Counted from the first letter of the stretch, positions 17,677-28,856 are shown. The stretch is DNA of 64,000 nt from Sphingomonas yunnanensis (GCF_019898765.1 NZ_JAIOKB010000009.1:62001-126000); one strand, 5' to 3'. The notes: generated from the sequence alone by a model not told the origin. Numbers and translations are program-made.

Positions 17677-18645
17677 TCACAACCAGCGAGCGCGACGGAA
17701 CCGCCAATACAGCGCCGCGCAGATCGCGAGGATGACCACGAGGGTGGCGGGGTAGCCGTAACGGCTGTGTAGCTCGGGCATGTGCTCGAAGTTCATGCCG
17801 TAGATCCCCGCGATGGCGGTCGGCACTGCCAAAATCGCGGCCCAGGCGGCAAGCTGGCGCGCAATCGCGCCGGTGCGCTGCTGCTCGATCAGGTTGCTGA
17901 ACTCAAACACCGAGGTGAGCAGCTCGCGCAGCCCACTCGTCATCGCCTCGACGCGGCGGACGTGGTCGAGCACGTCGCGGAAATAGTGCCGCGCCTCCGT
18001 GTCGACGCACGGCAGCTCGTTCTTCGCGAGCTTGCGTGCCACCTCCTCCATCGGAACCAGAATGCGATCAAAGCGCATGAGGTCACGGCGCAGCGCGAAG
18101 ATGCGCGCGATCTCGGCGCGATCGAGGAAGGTGTCGAGCATACGCTGCTCCATCGCCGCAACCTCCTCCTCAAGCGCCGTGACTAGTGGCAGATAGCCGT
18201 CGACGATGAAGTCGAGTACCGCATGGAGGACATAATCGCCGCCCTTGCCGAGCAGGTCGGGCGCGGCCTCGAGGTGCTCACGCAGCGGCCGGTGCGAGCG
18301 GGTCGAGCCCTGTCGAACGGTGATGATGTGGCTGTGCCCGAGGAAGGCGGCAGTCTGGCCGTAGACGATGCGACCGTCACACAGGTAGGCCGTGCGACCG
18401 ATCACGAACAGCTGGTCGCCATAGACGTCGACTTTGGGCAGCTGGCCGTCCTTGAGCGAGTCCTCGACCGCGAGCGGATGCAGGCCGTAGAGCCGCTGCA
18501 ACGTCTCGATCTCGTCGGAACACGGGTCGCTGAGCCCGATCCAGACGAACTCGGAGCGGTCGCTCGGACAGCTGACCTGCTCCTCGATTGCGATCTCGCG
18601 AACACGCCGGCCATGGCGATACAGATACGCGGCGATGACCGGCAC
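17677..18645 (-). CDS. corA: CorA-type magnesium/cobalt transporter
   Basis: A CorA channel that admits Mg2+ (and Co2+/Ni2+) across the inner membrane. The long helical cytoplasmic domain is followed by two C-terminal membrane helices, with the signature YGMNFEHMPE near residue 285, between them. An in-frame ATG at 18720 would give 347 residues but its first 25 are Arg-rich and overlap the upstream gene. GTG 18645 yields VPVIAAYLYRHGRRV, the usual alphaproteobacterial CorA start, and a length of 322, close to the family norm. It lies 13 bases behind the upstream gene. Confidence 0.88.
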   Translation of the reverse strand: MPVIAAYLYRHGRRVREIAIEEQVSCPSDRSEFVWIGLSDPCSDEIETLQRLYGLHPLAVEDSLKDGQLPKVDVYGDQLFVIGRTAYLCDGRIVYGQTAAFLGHSHIITVRQGSTRSHRPLREHLEAAPDLLGKGGDYVLHAVLDFIVDGYLPLVTALEEEVAAMEQRMLDTFLDRAEIARIFALRRDLMRFDRILVPMEEVARKLAKNELPCVDTEARHYFRDVLDHVRRVEAMTSGLRELLTSVFEFSNLIEQQRTGAIARQLAAWAAILAVPTAIAGIYGMNFEHMPELHSRYGYPATLVVILAICAALYWRFRRARWL

Positions 18646-18658
18646 GAGCTGAAGCGCT

Positions 18659-19051
18659 TCAGCGGTGTCGGTGAGTGAGGGTCGCCGTCTGGCGCACCTT
18701 CGCCGATCGGGCACGGGCAACCGCGAGGACGTGACGAGCCTGCATCAGCGAAGCGGAGCGCCGCGTGTCGAACGCACGACTGGCAGGCGAGATCGGGCGC
18801 GTGAAACGCTCCTGCAGCGAGGTCGCTCGTTCCGGGCGAGCTTGCGGTGAGGGCTCGAGCAACTTTCGCCCGTGAACCAGCAGCAGGATACCGCCGGTCG
18901 CCAGGAGGAAGCTGACCAGTCCCAGAGCGAATTCTGCCGGGTGTGCCGGTCCCGTCGCGACCGTCTCGTACACGGCGCGGTGGAGTAGAGACGTGCCGGT
19001 CGCGGCGGCAAGCAGCAGGACGCCGAGCAGGCGAGCGGGAAACTTACGCAC
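18659..19051 (-). CDS. Small two-helix membrane protein upstream of corA
   Basis: A 130-residue protein starting at GTG 19051, which overlaps the stop of the previous gene by eight bases. Two hydrophobic segments (about 6-20 and 37-56) form a helical hairpin ending in HGRKLLEP, similar in layout to the N-terminal part of its upstream neighbour (LTLGRRLFDE). The remainder is basic and probably cytoplasmic. The two may be diverged paralogues. Its place in front of corA suggests an accessory role. Function unknown. Confidence 0.55.
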   Translation of the reverse strand: MRKFPARLLGVLLLAAATGTSLLHRAVYETVATGPAHPAEFALGLVSFLLATGGILLLVHGRKLLEPSPQARPERATSLQERFTRPISPASRAFDTRRSASLMQARHVLAVARARSAKVRQTATLTHRHR

Positions 19052-19580
19052 CTGCCACCGCCTTCGCGTCGACGATGCGCAGGCTAAGCCGGCCATCGAT
19101 TCTGGGCACTGCGCCCGCAGACGATGCGATCGCAACCTGTGGCTGCCCAGCTCTCTCCGCCTGCGCGAAACGCCGCGCCGCTTCAGCCGAGGCGAAGCGG
19201 CCGAGCAGCATGCCCGCGCTCTCGCGCACGGTCCAGCTGCCATCGGCATCACGTCCGACGACGAGAAGCGCGGGCTCCTTGATGTTGTTCATCGAGAGTT
19301 GCTCCATCAGAGAAGAGACGCTCACGCGCGAGCGGTGTCGCCACCGCGCGCTCACCTCCACCTCGTCGAACAGGCGCCGACCCAGCGTCAGCAGCAGGCC
19401 GCCTGCGCTCGCCGCCACGAAGCCAAGAGCGGCGAGGACGAAGGAGGTCAGGCCTGCCTTCATCGGGGGCACATGCATGGATGCCAGACGCGCCACCGCC
19501 ATGTACGCGAGCGCACATAGCGACAGACCACCGGCGCGAAGCGCGAGGTCACCTGATCTCGATCGATGCCACCGAACCAT
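19044..19580 (-). CDS. Membrane protein with C-terminal DUF2188-like domain
   Basis: A 178-residue protein with two membrane segments (about 12-32 and 40-65) and a soluble C-terminal domain (about 103-142: LLVVGRDADGSWTVRESAGM and onward). The soluble domain is related to the whole protein encoded at 17267-17530. It is the first gene of the operon that runs through the two-helix protein into corA. Copy B of the conserved promoter motif lies 45-93 bases upstream. It may tether a small sensor domain to the membrane, which is inference. Confidence 0.6.
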   Translation of the reverse strand: MVRWHRSRSGDLALRAGGLSLCALAYMAVARLASMHVPPMKAGLTSFVLAALGFVAASAGGLLLTLGRRLFDEVEVSARWRHRSRVSVSSLMEQLSMNNIKEPALLVVGRDADGSWTVRESAGMLLGRFASAEAARRFAQAERAGQPQVAIASSAGAVPRIDGRLSLRIVDAKAVAGA

Positions 19581-19624
19581 GCCACCATCCTCGTTGAGGT
19601 GGCGATCCAGCTATTCCGCACGAC

Positions 19625-19673
19625 GTAGCAATTCGAGATCGAAAAGCGGAATCACCGTAGCTGCGGCATAGTG
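19625..19673 (-). promoter_or_regulatory. Conserved upstream motif, copy B
   Basis: On the minus strand: TATGCC, then TACGGT, then TCGATCTCGAATTGCTAC. The same blocks occur at identical offsets in copy C (28592-28640). A -10-like TAGCTG follows TCGATCTCGA by 19 bases. It lies upstream of the corA operon. Confidence 0.5.
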
Positions 19674-19702
19674 ATGCGACGAACCGTGGCGCGGCCGACC
19701 CG

Positions 19703-20389
19703 CTACGCTTCTCCCTTGAGGCGGTAGCCGACACCGAGCTCGTTCGAGATGACGCTACCCACTGCTCCTGGCACTTCGAGCTTCTGACGCAGATTGCGAA
19801 TGACGATGCGGAGGTATTCGACACGCGGCTCCTCCTCCGAGCCCCAGCACGCCGCAAGCAGTCGCTCGTGCGTGACCACACGGCCGATATGGCGGGTAAG
19901 GACGCCGAGCACGTCATGCTCCTTGCGGGTAAGGTGAACCTCCTCGCCCGCTCGTTCGACGATCCTTCGGTCGAGATCGATCGAGAGATCCCCTCGACGC
20001 ACGATCTTGGGTGAGGCGTCGGAGAGACCCTGATGACGCAGCGCAACCCTTAGGCGCGCTAGCAGCTCGTCCGTATCGAACGGCTTGGTCACGTAATCGT
20101 CGGCTCCGAGGTCGAGTGCCGTGACCTTCTCGTCTGTCGCATCGCGGGCCGACACGACCAGCACGACGGCGTCCCCCTGCGCTCGCAGGAGAGGGATGAT
20201 GGTAAGCCCATCACGATCGGGCAGACCGAGGTCGAGGAGTACCGCGCTCGGCTGCTCGGCTGCTGCCTGGCGAAGCGCTCCGCGTGCGTCTTCCGCTTCG
20301 ACCACAGCATAGCCGGCGCGGATCAAGGTACTCCGCAGCAGGCGTCGGATCGCGACCTCGTCATCGACGACGAGCACTTTGGCGGGCAT
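19703..20389 (-). CDS. kdpE: KdpE response regulator
   Basis: A 228-residue OmpR/PhoB-family regulator that activates kdp under K+ limitation or osmotic stress. The receiver domain (1-120) has the acidic pair in VVDDE, the phospho-acceptor Asp in VLLDLGLPDRDG and the Lys of TKPFDTDEL. The DNA-binding winged helix covers about 130-225 with VHLTRKEHDVLGVLTRHIGRVVTHERLL. It follows kdpD by a single base and is the last gene of the operon. Confidence 0.95.
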   Translation of the reverse strand: MPAKVLVVDDEVAIRRLLRSTLIRAGYAVVEAEDARGALRQAAAEQPSAVLLDLGLPDRDGLTIIPLLRAQGDAVVLVVSARDATDEKVTALDLGADDYVTKPFDTDELLARLRVALRHQGLSDASPKIVRRGDLSIDLDRRIVERAGEEVHLTRKEHDVLGVLTRHIGRVVTHERLLAACWGSEEEPRVEYLRIVIRNLRQKLEVPGAVGSVISNELGVGYRLKGEA

Positions 20390-20390
20390 C

Positions 20391-23069
20391 TCAGGTCAGG
20401 TCCTCGGTGGGAAGGTCGCGCACGATCAGCGCGGGTGGGAAGATGAGCGCGAACGAAGCACCGGCGCCGTCCTCGCGATTGGTGGCTTCGACGATCATGC
20501 CCATCGCCTCGGCGAACGCCTTCACGATAGCGAGGCCGAGCCCCGTCCCGCCAATGACCCGGTCCGAGCCCTCAAGCCGCCGAAAGGTCTCGAACACCTC
20601 GCTCTCGCGGCCCGGCGGTAGACCGGGGCCGTGGTCGAGCACGGCGAGGCGGATCTCGCCATATCGGTTCTTGCCGACGATCACGATCTCGCTCCCGGGA
20701 TCTCCGTAGCGACCGGCATTGTCGAGCAGGTTGAGCAGGCAGTGGTGCAGCAGCTGCGGGTCCGCTCGCACCAGCGGCAGGTCGGGCGGCACGTCGAGCC
20801 GCACCGGATGCCCCTCGAGCGCCCGGCGGGCGTCATGCGCGGCGCTGGTGACCGCGTCGCTCAGATCGACCGCTTCGACCTTCAGGCGCAGCGCCCCTGC
20901 CTCCACGCGGGCCATGTCGAGCAGGTTGGCCACGAAGCGGTTCAGCCGCGCAGCCTCGGCCTCGATCGTGCCGATGAGCTCGGGCGTGGCGCCGTGGTGG
21001 AGCTGGGCTGCCGCGGCAATCACCGCAGTCAGCGGGGTGCGCAGATCGTGACTCACGGAAGAGAGTAGAGCGGCGCGGAGCCGGTCGCGCGTGCGCACTG
21101 CATCGACATCGCGCATCTCCACCTGAAGCCGCAGCCGCTCGAGCACGAGGGCGGATTGATCGATGAGGCTGCTGAGCAGTGGTAGCTGGTCGGCGCGAAC
21201 TGGCGTGCCGGCACGTTCACTGCTCACCCCCATCACGCCAAGGATGCGATCGCCGGCGCGAAGCGGCTGGAACAGCCATTCCGACGCTGCCAGCGTACCC
21301 GATCCCTTGCCCGTCGGCGCACCGTTGTCGAACGCCCAGGTCGCGGCGGCATGGTCCATCGTCTCCAAGCTGTAGCTCGCGTCGCTGGCAGCCAGGACGT
21401 CGAGGTTGCGCCCCTGCGACGAGGGTACGAGCAGGACCACCTGCACCGATAGTAGCCGATGAACGTCGTCGCAGATCATCTGCGCGGCGAGGTCGAGGTC
21501 ATTTACGCTGCTGATCTGGCGCAGGAAGCCGGCAAGGGTGGCGTTCGTCCGTGCGCTGGCCGAGGCGAGATCCGCCTGTGCGCGCACCCGAGAGGTCAGC
21601 TGGCTGGTCGCGATCGCGATCCCGAGCAGCACGAACACCGAGATGAGGTTCTCGGGGTTGTTGATGCTCAAGGTGCCAACCGGCGGCAGGAAGAAGAAGT
21701 TGTAGGCGAGCGTCGATGCCACGCCGGCAAAGAGCCCGGTGCGGAGCCCGAAGAGGCTGGCGGCGGCCATGACCGGCAGAAGGTAGAGCAGCGCGACGTT
21801 GCCGAGGTCCAAGATGTGCTTCAGACCGCCGGCCGCCGCTGTCACCGCTGCGACCATGGCGGACGTGACGATGTAGCCGGTTGGTGTGCCCCAGTTGGCC
21901 GGTCGGCGCCGGCCGCGCTCACGCGGCCGTTCGCCCGCGGGCACGGGTAGGACGTGAACGGTAACGTCGGGGGTGTCGCGGATCAGGCGGTCCACTACCG
22001 AGCCGTGTCTAAGCTCGAACCATCTCGATCGCCGTGACTTGCCCATGACAAGCTGCGTGGCGCGCGCATCGACGAGGAAGCTCTGAATGCCCTCCACGAC
22101 GTTGCTTGCAGGAACGGTCGCGACAGCACCCCCCAGCTGTGTTGCCAGCGTCATGGTGGCGGCGACACGCTGGTGCTGATCGTCGGTGAAGTGGGCTGCG
22201 CGCGGGGTCTCGATGAACACTGCCGTCCATGGTCCGCGCAGACCATCGGCGACTCGCTTGGCAGCGCGGACCAGCAGATCTGCGCCAGGCAGTTCGTTGA
22301 TGGCGACCACGATGCGGTCGCTGCCGGCCCAGGTGCCGCCGAGGCCAAGCGCGCGCACGTCCTCGAGCATGCGGGCATCGACCGCCTGCGCAGCGCGGCG
22401 CAGTGCGAGCTCACGCAGCGCGGAGAGATTGGACTTGGAGAAGAAGTGACCCAGCGCCCGCGTGGCTTCCTGCGGCAGGTAGACCTTGCCCGCCTTCAGC
22501 CGCTCGATCAGCTCGTCCGGCGGAATGTCGACGACTTCGATCTCTGCAATCTCGAGCACACTGTCGGGAACCGTCTCGCGCACGCGCACGCGCGTGAAGC
22601 TGGCGACAACGTCGTTGAGGCTCTCGACGTGCTGGATGTTGATCGTGGAATAGACGTCGACGCCGGCGGCAAGCAGCTCCTGGACGTCCTGATAGCGTTT
22701 TGGGTGCCGACTGCCCGGAGCGTTCGTGTGCGCCAGCTCATCCACGAGCACTAGCCGCGGCGCGCGCGCGAGGATGGCATCGAGGTCCATCTCGCGCAGC
22801 GTTCGCCCCTCGTACGGGATATCGCGGCGCGCCACGATCTCGTGTCCGCGCGTGAGCGCTTCCGTTTCGGCGCGACCGTGCGTCTCGACCACGCCGACGA
22901 CCACGTCCACGCCGTCGCGGCGTCGCGCCGCTCCCTCCGAGAGCATCTCGTATGTCTTGCCGACACCGGGCGCGGCCCCGAGGAAGATCTTGAGGCGTCC
23001 CCTGCCCTCCTGCGCCGCCTGGCGCAGAAGGGCTTCAGGATCCGGTCGCTCGCCCGATCCGGCTGGCAT
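20391..23069 (-). CDS. kdpD: KdpD sensor histidine kinase
   Basis: An 892-residue membrane kinase that phosphorylates KdpE. The N-terminal KdpD domain carries Walker A GAAPGVGKT (about 32-40) and is followed by a Usp-like domain. Four short membrane helices lie around residues 405-500, then a GAF-like segment. HisKA has SSVSHDLRTPLTAV, and the HATPase has the N box (NLLDNAGRYG), G1 (DHGPGLPPG) and G2 (GTGLGLAIVKA). Its length matches E. coli KdpD (894). The start codon overlaps the kdpC stop. Confidence 0.95.
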   Translation of the reverse strand: MPAGSGERPDPEALLRQAAQEGRGRLKIFLGAAPGVGKTYEMLSEGAARRRDGVDVVVGVVETHGRAETEALTRGHEIVARRDIPYEGRTLREMDLDAILARAPRLVLVDELAHTNAPGSRHPKRYQDVQELLAAGVDVYSTINIQHVESLNDVVASFTRVRVRETVPDSVLEIAEIEVVDIPPDELIERLKAGKVYLPQEATRALGHFFSKSNLSALRELALRRAAQAVDARMLEDVRALGLGGTWAGSDRIVVAINELPGADLLVRAAKRVADGLRGPWTAVFIETPRAAHFTDDQHQRVAATMTLATQLGGAVATVPASNVVEGIQSFLVDARATQLVMGKSRRSRWFELRHGSVVDRLIRDTPDVTVHVLPVPAGERPRERGRRRPANWGTPTGYIVTSAMVAAVTAAAGGLKHILDLGNVALLYLLPVMAAASLFGLRTGLFAGVASTLAYNFFFLPPVGTLSINNPENLISVFVLLGIAIATSQLTSRVRAQADLASASARTNATLAGFLRQISSVNDLDLAAQMICDDVHRLLSVQVVLLVPSSQGRNLDVLAASDASYSLETMDHAAATWAFDNGAPTGKGSGTLAASEWLFQPLRAGDRILGVMGVSSERAGTPVRADQLPLLSSLIDQSALVLERLRLQVEMRDVDAVRTRDRLRAALLSSVSHDLRTPLTAVIAAAAQLHHGATPELIGTIEAEAARLNRFVANLLDMARVEAGALRLKVEAVDLSDAVTSAAHDARRALEGHPVRLDVPPDLPLVRADPQLLHHCLLNLLDNAGRYGDPGSEIVIVGKNRYGEIRLAVLDHGPGLPPGRESEVFETFRRLEGSDRVIGGTGLGLAIVKAFAEAMGMIVEATNREDGAGASFALIFPPALIVRDLPTEDLT

Positions 23070-23668
23070 CAGCGCGTCGGCGTGTCCGGCGCCGCAGCAC
23101 GCGGCAGTCTGTCGAGCGCCTGGTTGAGCGCGAGCACGTTCACGTGCTCCTCACCGAGAGGCGAGGCTTCGGTCTGCTTGGCGATGATGTTTCGCACCTG
23201 CTCGACCGACAGACCGCGGACCCGCGCGATACGCGCCGCCTGTGCAAGCGCGTTGGCGGGCGAGAGATCAGGGTCGAGGCCTGAACCGCTTGCTGTGACC
23301 AGATCGGCCGGCAGCGGGCCTGACACGCCCTCCTCCCGCCGCTTTGTGACGTCGGGCTTCACGCGATCGACGAGCGCTTGGCTAGCAGGGCCAAGGTTGG
23401 AGCCAGAGGAGGACAGGCCGTCATAGCCCTTGCCGGCGGCCGACGGCCGGGTCTGGAAGTAGCGCTCGCCCGTAAACGCCTGGCCAACGACCGTCGAGCC
23501 AATCACCGTTCCGCGCGCGTCACGCACCAGGCTGCCGTTAGCCTGGCTCGGGAAGATCGCTTGTCCGATGCCCGTCATGGCGAGCGGATAGGCGATACCA
23601 AGGAGGGCTGCGAACAGGACGGTCATTACGATTGCGGGGCGCAGTGCGGAAGAGAAATCCTTGCCCAT
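23069..23668 (-). CDS. kdpC: KdpC, potassium-transporting ATPase subunit C
   Basis: A 199-residue single-span protein that stabilises the KdpFABC pump and raises its ATP affinity. One N-terminal membrane helix (about 12-32) is followed by a periplasmic-side domain with QAFTGERYFQTRPSA, SSGSNLGP and GSGLDPDLSP, all KdpC hallmarks. It is preceded by kdpB with 11 bases between and overlaps the start of kdpD. Confidence 0.95.
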   Translation of the reverse strand: MGKDFSSALRPAIVMTVLFAALLGIAYPLAMTGIGQAIFPSQANGSLVRDARGTVIGSTVVGQAFTGERYFQTRPSAAGKGYDGLSSSGSNLGPASQALVDRVKPDVTKRREEGVSGPLPADLVTASGSGLDPDLSPANALAQAARIARVRGLSVEQVRNIIAKQTEASPLGEEHVNVLALNQALDRLPRAAAPDTPTR

Positions 23669-23679
23669 CTTCTATCTCC

Positions 23680-25713
<2,034 letters not shown>

Positions 25714-25724
25714 ATTGGCCCCCG

Positions 25725-27428
25725 TTAGAACAGCTGGCCGCGGATCATCGCGAGATGATCGGCGATCGGACCGAGCGCGAGGCTCGGCAGGAAGGTGAGA
25801 CCGCCCAGGATCAGGATGATCCCGACGAGCAGGCCGACCCACAGGCCGCCGGTGGTCGGGAACGAGCCCGCGCTCTCCGGCGTGTACTTCTTGGCGGCGA
25901 GGCTGCCCGCGATGGCGAGCATCGGCACGATGATAAAGAAGCGGCCGACCCACATCGCGACGCCGAGCAGCCCATTGTAGTAGGGCGTGTTCGCGGTGAG
26001 CCCGGCGAAGGCGGAACCGTTGTTCGCCACCGCGCTGGTGAAGGCGTAGAGGATCTCCGAGAAGCCGTGCGGCCCCTTGTTGAGCGGCCCCGCCAGCCCC
26101 TGCTGCAGTACCGACGACAGCGCGGTGAAGCCGAGGATAACGAGCGGCAGCACCGCGATCGCCAGCACCGTGAGCTTCACCTCGCGGCTCTCGATCTTCT
26201 TGCCGACATATTCGGGCGTGCGCCCGACCATCAGCCCGGCGACGAACACCGCGAGGATCGCGAACAGCAGGAAGCCGTAGATCCCCGCGCCCACCCCGCC
26301 GATGACGACCTCGCCGAGCTGCATGTTGAACAGCGGGATCATCCCGCCCAGCGCGGTGAAGCTGTCGTGCATGGCGTTGACCGCCCCGCACGAGGCCGCG
26401 GTGGTGACGACCGCGAACAGCGCCGAGGCGGCGATGCCGAAGCGCACCTCCTTGCCCTCCATGTTGCCGCCCGCGACACCGAGCTGGTGCAGCACCGGGT
26501 TGCCCGCGGCCTCCTGCCAGTAGGTAACCGTCACTCCGGCGGTAAACACAACGAGCATCGCCGCCAGGATCGCCCAGCCCTGGCGCGTGTTGCCCACCGC
26601 CTTGCCGAAGGTCCAGGTGAGACCGAAGCCGAGCAGGAAGATCGAGAGCATCTGCACCAGGTTGGTCAGCGCGGTCGGGTTCTCAAATGGATGCGCCGAA
26701 TTGGCGTTGAAGAAGCCGCCGCCATTGGTGCCGAGCATCTTGATCGCTTCCTGGCTGGCCACCGGCCCGAGCAGGATCGACTGGCGCGCACCCTCTAGCG
26801 TCTGCACGTTGACCACTCCGGCGAGCGTCTGCGGCACACCCGAGGCAACCAAGAAGATTGTATATATGACGCAGATAGGCAGCAGCAGGTAGAGTGTGAT
26901 CCGCGTCATGTCGGCCCAGAAATTGCCGATCGTCTTGGTCTCGCGCCGGGCGAAGCCGCGGAACAAGGCAAAGGCTAGCGCGATGCCCGTCGCCGCCGAC
27001 AGAAAGTTGTGGATCGTCAGCCCCAGCATCTGGCTGAGGTTCGACATGGTGCTCTCACCGCCGTAGCTCTGCCAATTGGTGTTGGCGGTGAAGCTGATTG
27101 CGGTGTTGAACGCCAGATGCTCGCTCACCGCCCCCAGCCCCTGCGGGTTGAGCGGCAGTACCGCCTGCAGCCGCAGCACGGCATAGGTGAACAGCATCAG
27201 CGCGACGTTGAAGAGCAGCATGTGCACGGCGTAGCGGCGCCAACCCTGCTCCTCGTTGGGGTCGATGCCGGAAAGTGCGTAGAAGCCACGCTCGACCGGT
27301 CCAAGCACTAGGTGAAGCGGCGTACGGCGGCCCTCGTAAAGCGCATGGAGCCATAGCCCTACAGGCTTCGTAAGCGCCAGCAGGATGCCGACGAACAAGA
27401 GGATCAGGAACCAGCCCTGGAGTGTCAT
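25725..27428 (-). CDS. kdpA: KdpA, potassium-binding and translocating subunit
   Basis: A 567-residue channel-like protein that selects K+ in the KdpFABC complex. Repeated selectivity elements are visible: SFTANTNWQSYGGE, GTNGGGFFNANSAHPFENPTALTN and SCGAVNAMHDSFTALGG, each within the four-fold M1-P-M2 arrangement. About ten hydrophobic segments are present. Length is standard. It starts 13 bases after kdpF and is followed at once by kdpB. Confidence 0.96.
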   Translation of the reverse strand: MTLQGWFLILLFVGILLALTKPVGLWLHALYEGRRTPLHLVLGPVERGFYALSGIDPNEEQGWRRYAVHMLLFNVALMLFTYAVLRLQAVLPLNPQGLGAVSEHLAFNTAISFTANTNWQSYGGESTMSNLSQMLGLTIHNFLSAATGIALAFALFRGFARRETKTIGNFWADMTRITLYLLLPICVIYTIFLVASGVPQTLAGVVNVQTLEGARQSILLGPVASQEAIKMLGTNGGGFFNANSAHPFENPTALTNLVQMLSIFLLGFGLTWTFGKAVGNTRQGWAILAAMLVVFTAGVTVTYWQEAAGNPVLHQLGVAGGNMEGKEVRFGIAASALFAVVTTAASCGAVNAMHDSFTALGGMIPLFNMQLGEVVIGGVGAGIYGFLLFAILAVFVAGLMVGRTPEYVGKKIESREVKLTVLAIAVLPLVILGFTALSSVLQQGLAGPLNKGPHGFSEILYAFTSAVANNGSAFAGLTANTPYYNGLLGVAMWVGRFFIIVPMLAIAGSLAAKKYTPESAGSFPTTGGLWVGLLVGIILILGGLTFLPSLALGPIADHLAMIRGQLF

Positions 27429-27441
27429 CTCACCGCCTCCT

Positions 27442-27531
27442 TCAGAAGCGTTCGGGGCGGATCAACACCGCCACCAGGTAGACGAGGAGGCCAAGCGCAG
27501 TGAGCGCGGCGAGCCAGAGGTCGAGCGTCAT
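27442..27531 (-). CDS. kdpF: KdpF small subunit
   Basis: A 29-residue single-helix peptide beginning MTLDLWLAAL and ending LIRPERF. GAGGAG lies seven bases before the ATG and overlaps the stop of the peptide gene upstream. KdpF peptides of 25-30 residues with a terminal RPE(R/K)F stabilise the KdpABC complex in the membrane. Identified by position before kdpA and by this ending. Confidence 0.9.
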   Translation of the reverse strand: MTLDLWLAALTALGLLVYLVAVLIRPERF

Positions 27532-27542
27532 GTCGCGTCTCC

Positions 27543-27626
27543 TCAGGCGTTGTCGCACAGGCGGACATAGGCGAGCGTCAGCGCCACCAGCCCGACCATG
27601 ATCGCGACCCAGAGCAGGTCCTGCAT
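27543..27626 (-). CDS. 27-residue membrane peptide upstream of kdpF
   Basis: A short open frame with a GGAG box eight bases before ATG. It encodes one hydrophobic helix (MQDLLWVAIMVGLVAL) followed by AYVRLCDNA. The TGA is followed directly by the kdpF ribosome-binding site, 11 bases from the kdpF start, so it is co-translated with the pump. The helix ending in YVR.C resembles small unnamed peptides often present beside kdp genes. A role as an extra small Kdp subunit is inference. Confidence 0.65.
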   Translation of the reverse strand: MQDLLWVAIMVGLVALTLAYVRLCDNA

Positions 27627-27641
27627 CACATCATCTCCGCG

Positions 27642-28520
27642 TCAGAAGGCAGCCGTCAGCGAGACCACGACGGTGCTGCCGGCAATATTGCCGGTGCCGT
27701 CCTGGCCCTTGCTGAAGCTCGGCCGAAGGTAGCTCGCTTCTCGATCCGAAATATCGGTGTCGATGTAGCTCACGTTGAAGGTGAGGTTCTTGTACGTGGC
27801 GTCCGCGCCGAGCGACCAGTCCCAGTACGCCCCGGTCGGCGCTACCGCGGTGGCGTTGGGGCCGAGGCCATCCTGCCCCCAGCTATGGCCGACATGCGCC
27901 TTGGCGGTGAGCGGCGTGCCCGCGAGCGCCAGCGCACCGTCGCCCCACAAGTAAAGGTTGTCGTCCTTGGCGCCGGGGTCGGTGTAGACGCCCGCCGCGG
28001 CGTCGGCGCCGGTGCGGTACCAGCGCCCGATCGCCTGCTGCTTCGGCGCATAGGCCGCGCCAGCGGTCAGCGTCGCCGGGCCGGCGGTGCCGCTCAGCTT
28101 GACATAGGGCTCGGCGAAGTCAGTCTTGTCCGCCCCACCGGGGTACATGTACCAAGTCAGCCCGACATCGAGCGTGGCGTTGTCCGCCAGCTTCGCCTTG
28201 TAGCCGCCGATCAGGTCGAGCTCCATGTTGGCACCGCCGAACGTGCCCCAGCCCGCTAGGTTCGACGCCCAGGTGCCGACATACAGGCCGCTCTCGTGCG
28301 CGACGGTGATCCCGCCCTGCACCGCCATTTCCTGATCGGACTGTGACACGCCGCGGAAACGGTAGTCTGACGCGATCGAGGCGGAGCCGCTGACCGTGAT
28401 CGGTGACGCAGGAGCTGCAGTCTCGGTCGGCTCGGTCTTGTCTTCAACCGTCGACTGCGCATGCGCGGCGAGCGGCATGCCGAGAACGGCAGCGAGCGAG
28501 GCCGCGAAGACGAACTTCAT
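27642..28520 (-). CDS. TorF-family putative porin
   Basis: A 292-residue outer-membrane beta-barrel protein. The signal peptide is MKFVFAASLAAVLGMPLAAHAQ. The mature protein starts with SGSASIASDYRFRGVSQSDQEMAVQGG, the characteristic opening of the TIGR02001/TorF family, and shows repeated amphipathic strands with aromatic girdles to the end (VVVSLTAAF). The ATG at 28520 has AAGGGG upstream. It is the first gene of the kdp run and carries copy C of the shared promoter motif, so it may be a K+-stress-responsive porin. Confidence 0.88.
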   Translation of the reverse strand: MKFVFAASLAAVLGMPLAAHAQSTVEDKTEPTETAAPASPITVSGSASIASDYRFRGVSQSDQEMAVQGGITVAHESGLYVGTWASNLAGWGTFGGANMELDLIGGYKAKLADNATLDVGLTWYMYPGGADKTDFAEPYVKLSGTAGPATLTAGAAYAPKQQAIGRWYRTGADAAAGVYTDPGAKDDNLYLWGDGALALAGTPLTAKAHVGHSWGQDGLGPNATAVAPTGAYWDWSLGADATYKNLTFNVSYIDTDISDREASYLRPSFSKGQDGTGNIAGSTVVVSLTAAF

Positions 28521-28591
28521 TCTTGTTACCCCTTGAAGGGGCACCATCACGTGACGATGCCTTCAAGGGTCGCCGATTAGGCGCATCGATC

Positions 28592-28640
28592 GTAGCAATT
28601 CGAGATCGATTCCGGGAAAGACCGTATAGCTGGCATATAG
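28592..28640 (-). promoter_or_regulatory. Conserved upstream motif, copy C (kdp operon)
   Basis: On the minus strand: TATGCC, TACGGT and TCGATCTCGAATTGCTAC at the same offsets as in copy B, lying 72-120 bases before the porin start. It is a candidate binding site for a regulator shared by the kdp, corA and 17530 operons. KdpE is the nearest candidate, unproven. Confidence 0.5.
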
Positions 28641-28756
28641 CTGACGCTTTTTTCGCGCTGCCGGTCGTACGTGATCGATGACGCGATCCCCCAGGTGAGC
28701 ACGCCAGGCCGCTGTACTCACGGAAACCCACAATCGGTCACTCAGACGCCCCTCCG

Positions 28757-28856
28757 CGCTTCTCAACTTCGGCCGCTCGTTCATCACGCCGCTCAAGCCT
28801 CCCGAGCGCCTGGCTCAGCGCTTCGGCTGGCCGGATTGGCGGATTGCCGATCGGCA
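28757..28856 (+). repeat. Dispersed intergenic repeat, family B, copy 2
   Basis: Aligns with 1350-1450 through ordered blocks CGCTTCT, GTTCATC, CGCCGCT, AGCC and GATTGGC. Its first 28 bases match 10376-10403 at about 24 positions. Confidence 0.45.

Noticed and set aside
18646..18720. Longer CorA start at ATG 18720
   Set aside because: The added residues are Arg-rich, overlap the preceding gene and are absent from typical CorA starts; GTG 18645 is preferred.
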